This document shows, piece after piece, positions 13,166 through 23,829 of a stretch of 64,000 nucleotides of DNA; the stretch's first letter is position 1; each line of letters opens with the position of its first letter. The notes below the pieces were generated by a model, which saw only the letters and a program-made list of their open reading frames with translations, ran no database searches and was not told where the DNA came from. Source of the stretch: Macrotis lagotis (Eukaryota > Chordata > Mammalia > Peramelemorphia > Peramelidae); assembly GCF_037893015.1 (NCBI RefSeq), contig NC_133664.1:128270254-128334253 (forward strand), in the 5' to 3' direction. Made by a program: the position numbers and the translations under genes.

Positions 13166-13261
13166 CCAGACTCCCTAAGGAATCCATTTTAGGCCATAGT
13201 TTTTGGGCAGCAGAGATATAACAAGCCACAATAATCATCTATTAAGAACACTATTGGGGGG

Positions 13262-13412
13262 GGTGGCTAGGTAGTGCAGTGAATAGAGCACCGCCCTCGA
13301 GTCCGGAGTACCTGAGTTCAAATTCGGCCTCCGAACTTTCTAATTACCTATCCGTGTGGCCTTGGGCAAGCCACTTAACCCCATTGCCTAGCAAAAAACC
13401 TAAAAAAAAATA
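13262..13412 (+). repeat. WSINE copy
   Basis: Near full-length short SINE: head GGTGGCTAGGTAGTGCAGTG, B-box-like GAGTTCAAATTC, TAATTACCTATCC, CACTTAACCCCATTGCCTAG and an A-rich tail. With the truncated minus-strand copy at 13695 it forms an inverted pair. Confidence 0.85.
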
Positions 13413-13639
13413 CTATGATCCAGGCATTGACCTTAGTCATGGGGCTGCTTTAATAAATACTTTAAATATATAAAAATAAATGCTTTAAACATATAAAGAG
13501 ACAAAGATGTGTGCTGGATGCAGCAAGGTAGAAATGCATCAATTTCAGCATTTTCCAGAACTACTTTATTGAAACATCTGGTTTGTCTTTCTGCCTCAAA
13601 TCTCTCCCCATACCAAACTATGCTCCAATTTGCTAATGT

Positions 13640-13642
13640 TCC

Positions 13643-13694
<52 letters not shown>
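13640..13694. repeat. (AT)n microsatellite
   Basis: About 50 bp of uninterrupted AT dinucleotide next to the SINE tail at 13695. Confidence 0.9.
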
Positions 13695-13699
<5 letters not shown>

Positions 13700-13812
13700 T
13701 TTTCAAGGCAATGGAGTTACGTGGCTTGCCCAAGGCCACACGGCTAGCTAATTATGAAGTGTCTGAGGCCTCATTTGAACTCAGGTCCTCCTGACTCCAG
13801 GGCTGCGACAAT
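13695..13812 (-). repeat. WSINE copy, truncated
   Basis: Minus-strand copy: T-tail, CAAGGCAATGGAGTTACGTG, CCAAGGCCACACGGCTAG, GAACTCAGGTCCTCCTGACT. The SINE head is missing. About 13815-13910 then looks like an L2 remnant before GC content rises. Confidence 0.8.
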
Positions 13813-14303
13813 TGATGTTCCTAAATCGCACCTTCAATTCAGGGCTCCCTATCTCCTCCAGGATCAAATATGAAATCCAGGTCGGCTTTTAAGGGCCTGG
13901 CGGGGTCCTCCCCCCGTCAACCTCCCCCTTGGTCCGGTCCTCCCGCCCGTCCTGGGCTGGTGCTGCGCCATCCTGCCCGCCCGTGCCCCCTGCAGAATGC
14001 GGTCCCAGTTTTCCTGCGGCCCGGGTCCCGCGTTTAGCTCCAGGGGCGCTCCTTAACTCAGGTGTAACTCAGGCGTGGGGCCGCTCACGAAACCTGCCAC
14101 CCGGGCTTTAGGGCCGCCGCCTCGTCCTTAGGCCACGGGTGATGCTGTCCGGAGTGGGCACAACTAGGCGGGCACTCCAGCTCCGGCCCCCGGCCCGGGT
14201 GGAAGGCGGCCCCGGCGGCCCCCTCCTTAGTCGGAACAAAGTTGGCGGAGGCCGGACACCTGCGGTTTCGGGGGAGCGGCCCGGGCGGGGGTGTTAGCGA
14301 GCC

Positions 14304-14570
14304 CCGGAAGGAGCCCCATTTCCTGGGGGCGGGAGGAGGCCGCTCCCCTCCTCCACCCTCGGGGTCCCCCAGTCTCCGGGGAGCTGCAGCGGGGGCCCCG
14401 GGGCGGAAGGGAGGGCGGGGCCCGGCGGCGCGGGGCGGGGCCGGGCGGGCCGATCGAGACTCGGGCCGGGGGGAGGAGGGCGAGCTGGCTCCGGCTCCGG
14501 CGGCGGAGTTTCCGGCGCGCACCCCCGCCTCCCGGGGGCCGTGGTCTCGCCCGCCCCCGCTGCCATGTTG
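14304..14570 (+). promoter_or_regulatory. WASL: WASL core promoter: GC boxes, ETS-like and YY1-like sites
   Basis: Visible motifs: ETS-type CCGGAAG at 14304-14310; Sp/KLF-type GC boxes at 14325-14333, 14413-14420, 14432-14440 and 14443-14450 (GGGGCGGG variants); and GCCATGTTG at 14562-14570, matching the YY1 consensus GCCATNTTG. No TATA box is seen. YY1 sites of this kind usually sit just downstream of transcription starts in CpG-island promoters, so initiation near 14500-14560 is my inference. Confidence 0.6.
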
Positions 14571-14576
14571 GATCGT

Positions 14577-14611
<35 letters not shown>

Positions 14612-14639
14612 GGAAGAGCTGGCGGAGCCCGGAGCGTAG
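14565..14639 (+). promoter_or_regulatory. WASL: Upstream ORF with poly-alanine from (GCC)11
   Basis: The ATG inside the YY1-like site opens a 24-codon frame: MLDR, then 12 alanines from 11 GCC triplets (14577-14609) plus GCG, then EELAEPGA and TAG at 14637-14639. It is in the same frame as the WASL start but stopped, so it cannot extend the protein. Whether it lies in the mRNA depends on the start site. If transcribed, it could lower initiation at the main ATG, and the GCC tract could be length-polymorphic. Confidence 0.5.
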
Positions 14640-14765
14640 CGCCGTGGCCGCGGCCTCGGGGCGGACTGCGGCACCGCGGCGGCCGGGAAGCCCTCTCCTC
14701 CGCGCGGCCCGCCGGGAGGCCCCGCCCGCGCCCGGCCCTCCTCCCCTCCCCCGCGGCCCAGCGCG

Positions 14766-14780
14766 ATGCTGCGGCTCTGA
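14766..14780 (+). promoter_or_regulatory. WASL: Minimal upstream ORF (4 codons)
   Basis: ATG CTG CGG CTC TGA, 99 bp before the WASL start codon and almost certainly in the leader. The -3 base is C, so context is weak. From 14781 the main frame is open without another ATG. Confidence 0.5.
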
Positions 14781-14820
14781 CGGCGCCGCTCCCCGCCCCG
14801 GCCCTGCGAGCGGGAGACCC

Positions 14821-14864
14821 GCCGGAGCAGCAGGACCAGGCAGCCGGAGCAGCAGGACCAGGCA
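14821..14864 (+). repeat. 22-bp perfect tandem duplication in the leader
   Basis: Two identical 22-bp units (14821-14842 and 14843-14864), each starting GCCGGAGCAGCAGGACCAGG, followed by GCC repeats running to the start codon. Ends 15 bp before the WASL ATG. Confidence 0.9.
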
Positions 14865-14879
14865 GCCGCCGCCGCCGCC

Positions 14880-15008
14880 ATGAGCAGCAGCCAGGCGCCG
14901 CCGCAGCAGCAGCCGCCGCCGCCGCGGAGGGTCACCAACGTGGGCTCGCTGCTCCTCACCCCGCAGGAGAACGAGGCGCTCTTCAGCTTCCTCGGCAAGA
15001 AATGCGTG
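14880..15008 (+). CDS. WASL: WASL (N-WASP) coding exon 1, partial gene
   Basis: Encodes the first 43 residues of neural Wiskott-Aldrich syndrome protein, the cytosolic regulator that links Cdc42, PIP2 and SH3 adaptors to Arp2/3-driven actin branching. The start is MSSSQAPPQQQ, then PPPPRRVTNVGSLLLTPQEN and the first strand of the WH1/EVH1 domain (LFSFLGKKCV). This is nearly the mammalian N-WASP sequence. From memory of human N-WASP, the segment before the prolines is four residues longer here (QAPP-like insertion), and S-to-A and T-to-S changes fall in ENEALFSF. The start ATG sits in good context (GCCGCCGCCATGA). The exon ends in phase 0 after GTG (Val43), at a consensus donor GTGAGT (15009-15014). 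Exon 2 begins ACT ATG, giving the expected V-T-M junction. Identification is very secure. Confidence 0.97.
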
Positions 15009-15130
15009 GTGAGTGGCCGCTCGGGGCGCCGGCCCTCGGGGAGGGGGCCCGGCGCCGCCCCGCTGCCCTCCTGGGCTGCAAACTTGGCGAGGGCGGGTGG
15101 GGGAGGGGCCGGCCCCGCCGCAGCCCCCGC

Positions 15131-15170
15131 GGGCCCCGCCGCCCCGGGCCGGGCCCCGCCGCCCCGGGCT
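15131..15170 (+). repeat. 20-bp GC-rich tandem duplication
   Basis: Two units of GGGCCCCGCCGCCCCGGGCY, differing at one base, in the CpG-island part of intron 1. Confidence 0.85.
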
Positions 15171-15589
15171 TCCCGGGCCAGGCCGGCGGGGGCGGGGAAT
15201 GGATGCCGCCCGCCTCGCCGCCATGCGCACTGGGAGCTCGGGCCCCGGACTTGCGGGCTCCGAGGAAGCGGGGTGGGGGTGGGGCGCGGCGGGCCGGGCC
15301 GGGGCACCTGCCTGTTCGGGAGGGTCCGGGTGCCCGAGGCCCGGGGAGACCCACGCGCGCGGGCTGAGCTTCCAGGGGCGCGTGGATCGGACACCAGGGT
15401 TGGAGCCTCCGGGCGTTTAAGGGTCCTCGCCCTGGTGAAATGTTTACTTCGTGTATAATGTCATTAGTAAAAGTATTCACAAAGTCGTCCCACGGACTCT
15501 AGGAAAGCGAACATAAAAATTCTAAGGGAAGATAAAACTTTTTTTTTTAGTGTTGAATAGGTGTCAGGTGCTTTTTACCCAGCGATTGC

Positions 15590-15665
15590 CGGGGCGCCTA
15601 GGTGGCGCAGTGCTTAGAGCAGGAGGCCCCGAGTTCAAATGCGGACTCGGACACTTAGTTTTGAC
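15590..15665 (+). repeat. WSINE head fragment
   Basis: GGGGCGCCTAGGTGGCGCAG, then GAGTTCAAATGCGGACTCGG and GACACTTAG. The 3' half is missing. Confidence 0.75.
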
Positions 15666-15930
15666 TTAAACTTGGCCGAATCTTGCCAAAACCAAAATAA
15701 CTCCGCTAGGTAGGTTTATTGTTTGTATTGTCACCCCATATTGCAGTTCAGGAAACTTGGGTTGAAAAGGTTTGCCCAAGATCTCACAGCTAAGTGAGTG
15801 TCTGAGATCTGACACATTCCTAACTCTAGGCCCAACCCTTGAACCACCAGTTCCCTCCCAGGGCATCTATAAGAATCCTGTAAGAAGCGCTGTAAGGACC
15901 CTAGAGTACCACTGCCCTGTGGAGAGATTT

Positions 15931-16391
15931 GGAATTGGGGGGGGCGGAATCATTCAGAGCTAATAAATGAATTACTTCTGAAATTTCATCAAAATTTAAG
16001 AATTTGGGGGGGGGGATCATCCAGAGCTCAATAATGAATTACTTTTGAAATTTCATCAAAATTTAAGAATTTGGGGGGGGGGGAATCATCCAGAGCTAAA
16101 TAATGAATTACTTCTGAAATTTCATCAAAATTTAAGAATTTGGGGGGGGGGGAATCATCCAGAGCTAAATAATGAATTACTTTTGAAATTTCATCAAAAT
16201 TTAAGAATTTGGGGGGGGGGAATCATCCAGAGCAAAATAATGAATTACTTTTAAAATTCCATCAAAATTTAAGAATTTGGGGGGAATCATCCAAAGCTAA
16301 ATAATGAATTGCTTTTGAAATTTCATCAAAATTTAAGAATTTGGGAGGAATCATCCAGAGCTAAATAATGAATTACTTTTGAAATTTCATT
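15931..16391 (+). repeat. G-run minisatellite, ~64-69 bp unit, 7 copies
   Basis: Units starting AATCATCC begin at about 15948, 16015, 16084, 16153, 16221, 16285 and 16349. Each has AGAGCTAAATAATGAATTAC, AAATTTCATCAAAATTTAAG and an ATTTGGG... run. The G run is 8-12 long in the first copies and shrinks to interrupted or short runs in the last two. Several units are 69 or 68 bp, so one frame (16045-16254) stays open and gives a periodic 23-residue peptide. That is a by-product, not a gene. Confidence 0.95.
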
Positions 16392-16399
16392 AAATAATT

Positions 16400-19025
16400 A
16401 CACTTGTTACAGAGGAAGTACATTTTCATGTCACATTCATTTAGACAGGAAGGGAAATAATGTTTGTATGCCAGTATACTAAGTAATTACTATGAGGTTG
16501 TCTTTGCTGTTTACTGTTTGCTACCTCTTCCAGTTTCAGAAAATGACTGATTTGGAAGGACACTGAACAATTTACTATAGAAAGATAGGGCATTGCAGTA
16601 GCTGAAGTAATGGACTGATAGATAAATTGTTAAATTATTCTTTGTCACGTCCTTCAATATCAGACAATTAGCTTTTCATCTTTCCTAAACAGCCCTATGT
16701 TATACCTCTCTCCTTTGCATAGAATTCTGTTCAATTCAAGAAACACCAGGATAAATTGACAGAGGAACATCTTTACCTTCAAAGAGAATGTAGGGTGATA
16801 AAGTATGAATACTCAAGAGTAAAGTACAAAGTAATTTGAGGAGGTAGAAAACCTTAATAAATGGGATTGTCATGAAGATAAGCTTTGAAAGATGAAGAGA
16901 ATTCTGAGAGGTGATTCTAGCCATGGGAAAATGGCTTGTACATATGGACAGTGAAATATGGAATGATGAGTTCGCAGAACAACTACCTAATAACTCAGTT
17001 TATCAAGAACAGAGTGCTAGAAGGGGACAATGAAGTGCATTAAGTCAGTAGCCAGAATTTGAAGGATTTGAAAAGTTAGATAGGGAGCTTTTATTTTATC
17101 CTTGTTCATTGTTATTATCTTTGTTTCCTTAAAGTGATTGGAAGTCATTGAAAGCTTTGGAGCCAAGGGGTGAGGAATTGAAGTGAAATATTTTTGTTTG
17201 GGGGAAAAATTATATTTTAGACTCTTTTGCTGAATAATTGGATGTATTGCTTTATCCATAAGCAGTATTTGCATTTCAGCATGTTGGAAATTCACTGGAG
17301 TAAAAGGACTGGATTTGCTCTAGGTTAAGGGTATTGCTATATTGTCTGTGGTTGGTTTGAGTTATGTGTATAAGGCTTTGTGAAGGGGATAAATCTTCAT
17401 TCTATATCTGAAAAATGCTTTTAAGTATACTGATAGATTTAGTAGTGTTAATGGACTTTCCCCCCCTTAACCCTTGTTTTTAAAATAAGAAAGTGTGTTT
17501 CTGGTTAATTTTTGAAACCATAGTTTAAATTTTCTAATAAAGAAAAAATCCAAACAAATTCTAAATTAGAATATCTGTCTCTGTTTTAGAATAAGTAATA
17601 ACTGCTTTCATGTAGTTGAATCTAGTTTCAGGTTTTTGTATGTCTTTTTCTGGACCTTTTTTTGGTGGTGATGGTTTTATTTTAATTGGTGCAGGTAACT
17701 TCCAGCGAAGAAACTCAGTCTAGCAATGCAGATCACCTATTTATAGTTTTATAATTTATAGTTTTAGAGAGGTGACTGGGGACATTGAGTTAAGGAGACT
17801 ATTCATCCATGATTACAACACTCTTGTGTCAGAGGTAGGATCCTGACTCCTGACCTGGCTTTCTGTCTCCTGCTCCCCTTCACTGCCTCTCTAAAAACAA
17901 AATTAAAACAACTAGAAAAACTTTTTTTAGAAAAGAGTTATTGTAAATTTTCTAAGTGGAGCTGAATATGCAAAACCATTTACTGAGAGGACAGGGCAAA
18001 CCTTGAGCACTGCAGCTGGCTGTCTCACTTTGTCCTTGTTTTAATCGATTTAACTCATCTCTTCCAAGAAACTTTCCTTGGTTAAGATTATACTGTTCTA
18101 TTCCTTAGCATGTGTGTACACTGGGAAGTTGGCTTTGTTCCTTTTTAACTTATTTATTTTATCTAATTCTTTATTAACCTCCCAAATTAGCAGAAAGTAC
18201 GCATCCTTCTCTGGGTTTCAGGATAATTTTAGTTTAATATTTAAGACCGGAATGTTTAGAGCTGGAAGAGACCTTAAAGATAATCTAGTGCAAGGTAAGA
18301 TCCAGAGAGGTCATTAAGTTGCTAAGCATCAGGCAGGCAGAATTGGTCTGCTGATCAGTTTCCTTTTCCATAATACCAGAGCCTAAATGCATAGACAATA
18401 CTTGGTAATAGTTGTGAGTAAAAATTACTGCTCTTATTCTGATTTAGTCTTTAATCTGTCCAGTCAGCTCTTCCCTCCCTTCTTTAGATTAACCTTTATA
18501 CACATATCTCATTATAGCATTTCTGTGCTTAAAAAAAAAACCAAACCACAAAAACTAAGGGCTCCTTAAGTGCCTCATCAAAAGTCCTCCAACCCAGCCA
18601 GTCAGGTTTGCACCCTAATATTTAATTTACTTTTGTACCTCCTCCACACTGAACTACTTAACTGTTCACTGAATATGAGCTTTTTTGCCTCTCTTCAGGA
18701 AGTGAATGTGTCTAACTTGGGGGGGGGGGCACTAGAATGAGTCTAATAAGGGGATGTGACAAACCTTAATCTTGGTTATTGTAACTATCTCTCCTGCTAG
18801 GATAAAGTGTTAATTTTCCCCAGGTTCATTTTTGAGTTGATCTGAGCTGTCCCCTTAACCTTCAGAATCCCCAATTCCCCTCTATTGAAGTCTTGTCTTT
18901 GGTTCAAGATTCCATTCACCTTGCCAAATCTTCCTTAAAGTCTTTTGTGTCACCTTTTTGGATTTGTATCCCATTTTACTTTTTGCTGTAGCTTTTAACA
19001 TTTTTTGTTTACTCTCTCCTTTATT
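16400..19025. other. Intron 1, old L2-type debris
   Basis: About 16720-17190 carries L2-like phrases (GATTGGAAGTCATTGAAAGC). About 17690-17880 resembles an old MIR/CORE-SINE. About 18420-18660 resembles a reverse-strand L2 3' region (AAAGTCCTCCAACCCAGCCA). No exon is seen. Confidence 0.35.
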
Positions 19026-19027
19026 GC

Positions 19028-19600
19028 ATTCAGCTCCACAAACATTTAAGTATTTACTATGTGCTAGGTTCTGTGTAGTCTTAATAGTATGCTAGATACT
19101 TAAAATTCAAAGAAAAAAATGAAACTATCCTTGACTTTGAAGAGTTTATGAGAAATAACTGCAACAGCTGGTAGGATCAGGAAAGGCTTTGGGGTGGAAG
19201 CAGCAACTGGACTAAGCATAAAATGATGGAGGATGACTTCATTTGGTAGGGAGTGCATTCCAGGCATAGGAAGTTTACTGAATTTGGAGACAATTAATAG
19301 TTCAATTTAACCGTAATTGAGAGTCTGTGAAGGGAGAACAGTATGAAATAGTTGGAAAAAGGAATCAAATTATAGAAGGATTTAAATGCCAAGCTAAGTA
19401 TTTTGTACTTGTACTCTAGAGGCAATAGGGCACCAAGGAAGGTGTTTGGGGGAATGACATGGTCAGATTTGTTCCTCAGGAAAATTAATTCAACCGCTAT
19501 GTTGAAGGATATATTGAGAGAGGAGGGAGAAGCTCCTGAACAGTTCAGGAAACAGATAATGAGGGACCAGAAATGGTCTATATGAATAGTAAGAAGTTGA
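19028..19600 (+). repeat. L2-type dispersed repeat
   Basis: Long match to a common mammalian pattern: TATTTACTATGTGCTAGGTT, GGGAGTGCATTCCAGGCATA, GGAATGACATGGTCAGATTT. Related pieces occur at about 26390, 42490, 53150 and 56140. The L2 label is from memory. Confidence 0.5.
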
Positions 19601-19925
19601 CTGAGCAAAAGCAAGTTACTCTGTTTACTTTTGTGGCTTCACTAGTGTCTAGTTCAGTGAATCATAAATATTAGATACTTAATAAATTTTCATGCTGAGA
19701 AATGTTGTTAGAACTCACTTCTAACTATTAATTTGCTGATACACTGTTAAGACTCAGGCTGCACTTGGACTTGACTTTTTAAATAATAAATATAACTTAA
19801 TTGTACTGATTCTGAAATAGTAAAGGTAGCAGCAGTAGCAGCTATGAGACACACTAGGATACAATAAAAGGGAGCCTGACTCTAGGCTTCTGGTAGTCAA
19901 TTGAGAATTTTTTCTTGCTCATGCA

Positions 19926-20670
19926 GATTTTTAAAAAATTTTATCTATTTATTTATTTTGAATTTTACAATTTTCCCCCCTGATCTCACTTTCCTTCTCC
20001 CCATCCCCCACAGAAGGCAGTCTGTTAGTCTTTATATTATTTCCATGGTATATACATTGATCTAAGTTGAATGTGATCAGAGAGAAATCATATCCTTAAG
20101 GAAGAAAAATAAGCCAAATTACATAATAAGATAACTTTTTAAATTAAAGGTAGTAGTCTTTGGTCTTGTTCAAACTCCACAATTCTTTTTCTGGATACAG
20201 ATGGTATTCTCCATCTCAGCAGATACCCCACAATTGTGCCTGATTGTTGCACTATTGGAATGAGCAAGTCCATTAAGGTTTATCATCACTCCCATGTTGC
20301 TGTTAGGGTGTACAATGTTCTTCTGGTTCTGCTCATCTGGCTCAGCATCAGTCAGTTCATGCAAATCCTTTCAGGCTTCCCTGAATTTCTATCCTTCCTG
20401 GTTTCTAATAGAATAATACATATACCACAGTTTATTAAACCATTCCCCATTTGATGGACATTCACTCAGTTTCCAATTCTTTGCCACCACAAACAGGACT
20501 GCTATGAATATTTTTTGTTCAAGTGATACTTTTACCCTTTTTCATCATCTCTTCAGGATATAGACCCAGTAGTTTGTTTGGCTGGATCAAAGGGTAATAC
20601 ACATTTTTGTTGCCCTTTGGGCATAATTCCAAATTCCTTTCCAGAAAGGTTGGAGGAGTTCACAGCTCTA
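19926..20670 (-). mobile_element. L1 3' segment
   Basis: From the 3' end (TTTATTTTGAATTTTACAAT, C-rich tract, CACAGAAGGCAGTCTG) up to the ORF2 C-terminal region. The reverse strand carries the WYM/EH and AALF-type blocks. Stops break the frame. 5' truncated at the region coding the CWW motif. Confidence 0.85.
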
Positions 20671-21017
20671 CGCACATGCAGACTTAACAAAAAGTCTTGA
20701 ATTTTGTACCTAATATAATCTTGCATCCTGATTCTGAACTTTTGGTAAATTGATCCTGATATTTTTGATGAGTGGAATTATATCCCTTAGCTTGGATAGG
20801 GAGGTATAGATTGCTAATAGTCTATTGATACTTGAAGGAGAAGAAAACTAGGAGCCCTGTCATTTTTATTTCAGGTGTCTATGGTGCCCTGACCCAACAG
20901 CAGAGGAAGTTCATTGTTGTGGTTCAGTTGTACTGATTGGCATGAGTGGTGGCAACTCAGAGGATCATAATCTAAGGACTAAGATGAAAGACATTATCAT
21001 GAAGTCTAATACTTTGC

Positions 21018-21145
21018 TTTTTTTTTGTTTTTTGCAAGGCAATGGAGTTAAGTGACTTGTTTAAGGTCACACAGCTATGTAAATCTTAAGTGTGTGAGGC
21101 TGGATTTGACTCCAGGATTGGTGTGCCATTTAACTGCCCCTAATA
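21018..21145 (-). repeat. WSINE copy, diverged
   Basis: TTTTGCAAGGCAATGGAGTT, AGGTCACACAGCTATG, GTGTGTGAGGCTGGATTTGA. Head partly lost. Confidence 0.75.
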
Positions 21146-21207
21146 CTGATTTTAAAGTTGAGGAAACAAGTAAGTTGCCCAAGTAGCAGGGTCTAGATTT
21201 GAACCCA

Positions 21208-21377
21208 GATCCTTTTTTTTTTTTAAGGTTTTTGCAAGGCATATGGGGTTAAGTGGCTTGCCCAAGGCCACACAGCTAGGTAATTATTAAGTGTCTGAGA
21301 CCGCATTTGAACCCAGGTACTTACTTACTCCTGACTCCAGGGCCGGTGCTTTATCCACTGTGCCACCTAGCCCCCTC
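21208..21377 (-). repeat. WSINE copy
   Basis: Full-length: TTTTTGCAAGGCATATGGGG through CCACTGTGCCACCTAGCCCC. Contains a small ACTT duplication (GGTACTTACTTACTCCTGAC). The flanks CGAACCCAG/TGAACCCAG may be target-site remnants. Confidence 0.9.
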
Positions 21378-21689
21378 GAACCCAGGTCCTTTGATTACAC
21401 CGTCTCCAAACTGAACTTTAGCCCACTCTTGCCAAACTATTTTCCTTACATCTCCAAAAAAAAAAAATAGTTCAAAGGAAGAGTGTAGAAGGCTTAAATA
21501 TTAAAGGAGAACAATTAACATCCAAATCAGGGGATATCTTAAGATTCGAGTCTCAGCACTGTCACTAACTCACAAACGAGTATATCATTTAATTTCTCTT
21601 AACTCAATTTTCTCATCAGTAAAAGGAAGACTTTATGTTCGGTTCTAATAGTCTGTATTTCAGGGCATTGTCATGATTAATAGAAAATT

Positions 21690-22400
21690 CTTTTATTCAG
21701 TTTGCATTTATTAAGCTCTTGTTATATGTTAGATACTATGTTAACCTCCAAGGATACAAAGAAAAATGAAACAATTCTCAAGGAGCTTATATAGTCCTTT
21801 GAATAAAAGCAATATATACATTGAAAATTAAATACAAAATCATACTAAATAATCTTGAGGGGAGCACAGATAGTAATTTAGAGGATGGATTAGGGGGGAG
21901 GATTCCTATAGAAGTTAGCTTTCTGTGCTTAAAGCCCACTAAGGACTTCTAGTGCCTCCCCAATAAAGACTTTGTATTCCAAAGTCCTCCAACCCAGTCA
22001 GTTTTGCACTTAGCTTTCTTTCTATTTACTTTACATTGCTCTCCTCCCATTCATGGAACAGGAGCCAGGTGCTTTACAATTATGTCATTTGAGCATAACA
22101 ACTCCAGAGAGATAGATTGTTTTGAGCTTGAGTCTTCCTTATTCCAGGCCTGGCACTGTAACATCAGTATAAAGATAAAAAGCTTTGAAAGGCTTGAGAA
22201 CTCCAATCATTGTAGGGACCAACTACAGTTCTAGAGGACTGATGATGAAACATACTACTCATCTCTTGAGAGAGTGGCGATAGATTCAAAATGCAGAACA
22301 ATTTTTGAACATAGCCACTGTGGGAATTTGTTTTTCTTCCATATCTGTCAAAAAGGACTTTATTTTTCTTTTTTTCTTTATTTTTTTTCTTCAGTGAGAG
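21690..22400. repeat. L2-type pieces and HAL1-like 3' end
   Basis: About 21700-21800 (GCATTTATTAAGCTCTTGTT) and 21925-22060 (AAAGTCCTCCAACCCAGTCA) are L2-type. About 22205-22400 (+) resembles the 3' end of a HAL1/L1-like element (TAGAGGACTGATGATGAAAC, AATGCAGAACAATTTTTGAA). The same 3' end occurs at about 61500-61860. Confidence 0.4.
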
Positions 22401-23617
22401 GGTAGAGTAAGAGCCTAAGATGATAGTAAAAGATAATAAAAAGAAGAGGTTATTGAGGAATTATTTTAAAAAATGCAAATGGAAGTCCAAAGAGATGCAT
22501 AGACTAATTGAACTACTGGAGAGTATATAGAGAAGAGGAGAAGACCCAAGACAGAGGTCTGGGATGAGCCCATTCCTGTGGGTTGGTTTAGATGATGATC
22601 CAGGTAAAATTGAGAAGAAGCAATTAGAGAACTGTTTGGGAACAATGGTGTGAAAACAAGGGGAAAAATGTGTTTAGGAGGACAAGATGGTCAGCAGCTT
22701 CAGAGACCAAGAAGTTACAGAGAAGTAAATCAGAATAAGAACCAAGAAAAGATGATGCGATTTAGCAGTTATTTCAACATTGGTAATCTTAAGAGACAGC
22801 AGTTTCAGTCAGATGATGAGATTTGAAACCAAAGTGCAAAAGGAGAAAATGGAGGTGTTTGGGTGTGAAAAGGAGGAGAAATATATCTTGAAATAGTGGT
22901 AAGATTAAGTGCATTTTGAGAATGAGAGTAAATCTATCTGGACCTGTTTAAGCAATAAAGAAAGGTAAGTGGAATAAAGAAAAAAATTTAAATTAATGAA
23001 AGGTGACCTAAGGAAGCAAATTTCTGGAGGAGATGAATTGGGAGCTAATGTGATAAAGATTGCAATTAGAAAGGTTGAGGTTTACAAGGAGAAAAGCTAC
23101 CTATTCCTCAATCTGGATTAGAAAACAAGGAAAATGCTGTTGATTTGTAATATTCAGTTGAGGAGAAAAGGAAAATATCTCATGGTTAGCCTCAGTTTTT
23201 AACAGTGAAGAATTTTGGTGAGGGGGATGATATAGATGTCAATAATGAGAGAAGAGGAGAGAGATCGGAGAGGTAACTTAGGAAAATCATTTAGATATTG
23301 ACTTGCAAGAACCTTGATTGATATCAGTTTATTTTCAGAAATCTAGTTTTTATTTTAAATTAATTTATTGTTTTGCTAGATGCTGGATAATTGCATGACT
23401 TTGCTTGCTGATACTTTTGTTTTTATGTCACCTGCAGTTTCCCTTACTCTTTCTCAAAGAACCACACTAAGAATTTTTTAAAGAGAGAAAAAGGAGGGAA
23501 AACAACCCTACAAAAACCTTTCAAGGCATTGAAAAAAAAACAAGTTAAAATCATGAACCCTACTTACCTCTTCTAAGCAGTGAGAAAGACATTTCTTCTC
23601 CTATCTCCTTTTGGAAG
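22401..23617. other. Intron 1, no clear element
   Basis: Purine-rich, AT-rich DNA. About 22530-22760 may be further L2-type sequence (GATGGTCAGCAGCTTCAGAG). No exon is seen. Confidence 0.35.
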
Positions 23618-23630
23618 CTGAACTTGTTCT

Positions 23631-23804
23631 GTTTTTTTTTTTTTTTTTTTTTTTTTAAGGTTTTTGCAAGGCAAATGGTGTTAAGTGGCTTGCCCAAGGC
23701 CACACAGCTAGGTCATTATTAAGTGTCTGAGACCAGATTTGAACCCAGGTACTTACTCCTGACTCCAGGGCCAATGCTTTATCCACTACGCCACCTAGCC
23801 GCCC
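23631..23804 (-). repeat. WSINE with 13-bp target-site duplication
   Basis: Long T-tail (23632-23656), then the full SINE to CACCTAGCCGCCC. Flanked by perfect CTGAACTTGTTCT at 23618-23630 and 23805-23817, so a fairly recent insertion. Confidence 0.95.
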
Positions 23805-23829
23805 CTGAACTTGTTCTTTATAATTTGAT

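Larger units (their letters stand above)
13880..15420. promoter_or_regulatory. WASL: CpG island of WASL
   Basis: Base composition switches sharply from AT-rich to very GC- and CpG-rich at about 13880 and back at about 15420. Typical housekeeping-type promoter island covering the promoter, 5' leader, exon 1 and the first ~400 bp of intron 1. Several long open frames here (up to 381 codons, both strands) come from high GC content and are not genes. Confidence 0.9.

Noticed and set aside
1-13880. Exons of a neighbouring gene upstream of WASL (hyaluronidase genes lie there in placental mammals)
   Set aside because: No recognisable coding segment was found in this stretch on either strand.
13929-15480. 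Several long ORFs (up to 381 codons) on both strands of the CpG island
   Set aside because: They follow from very high GC content with few stops, overlap each other in several frames, and show only low-complexity Pro/Gly/Ala/Arg. Only the 43-codon exon 1 frame has real homology and a splice donor.
16045-16254. 69-residue ORF with a repeating 23-residue peptide
   Set aside because: Produced by the minisatellite because several units have lengths near a multiple of three. No start context or homology.
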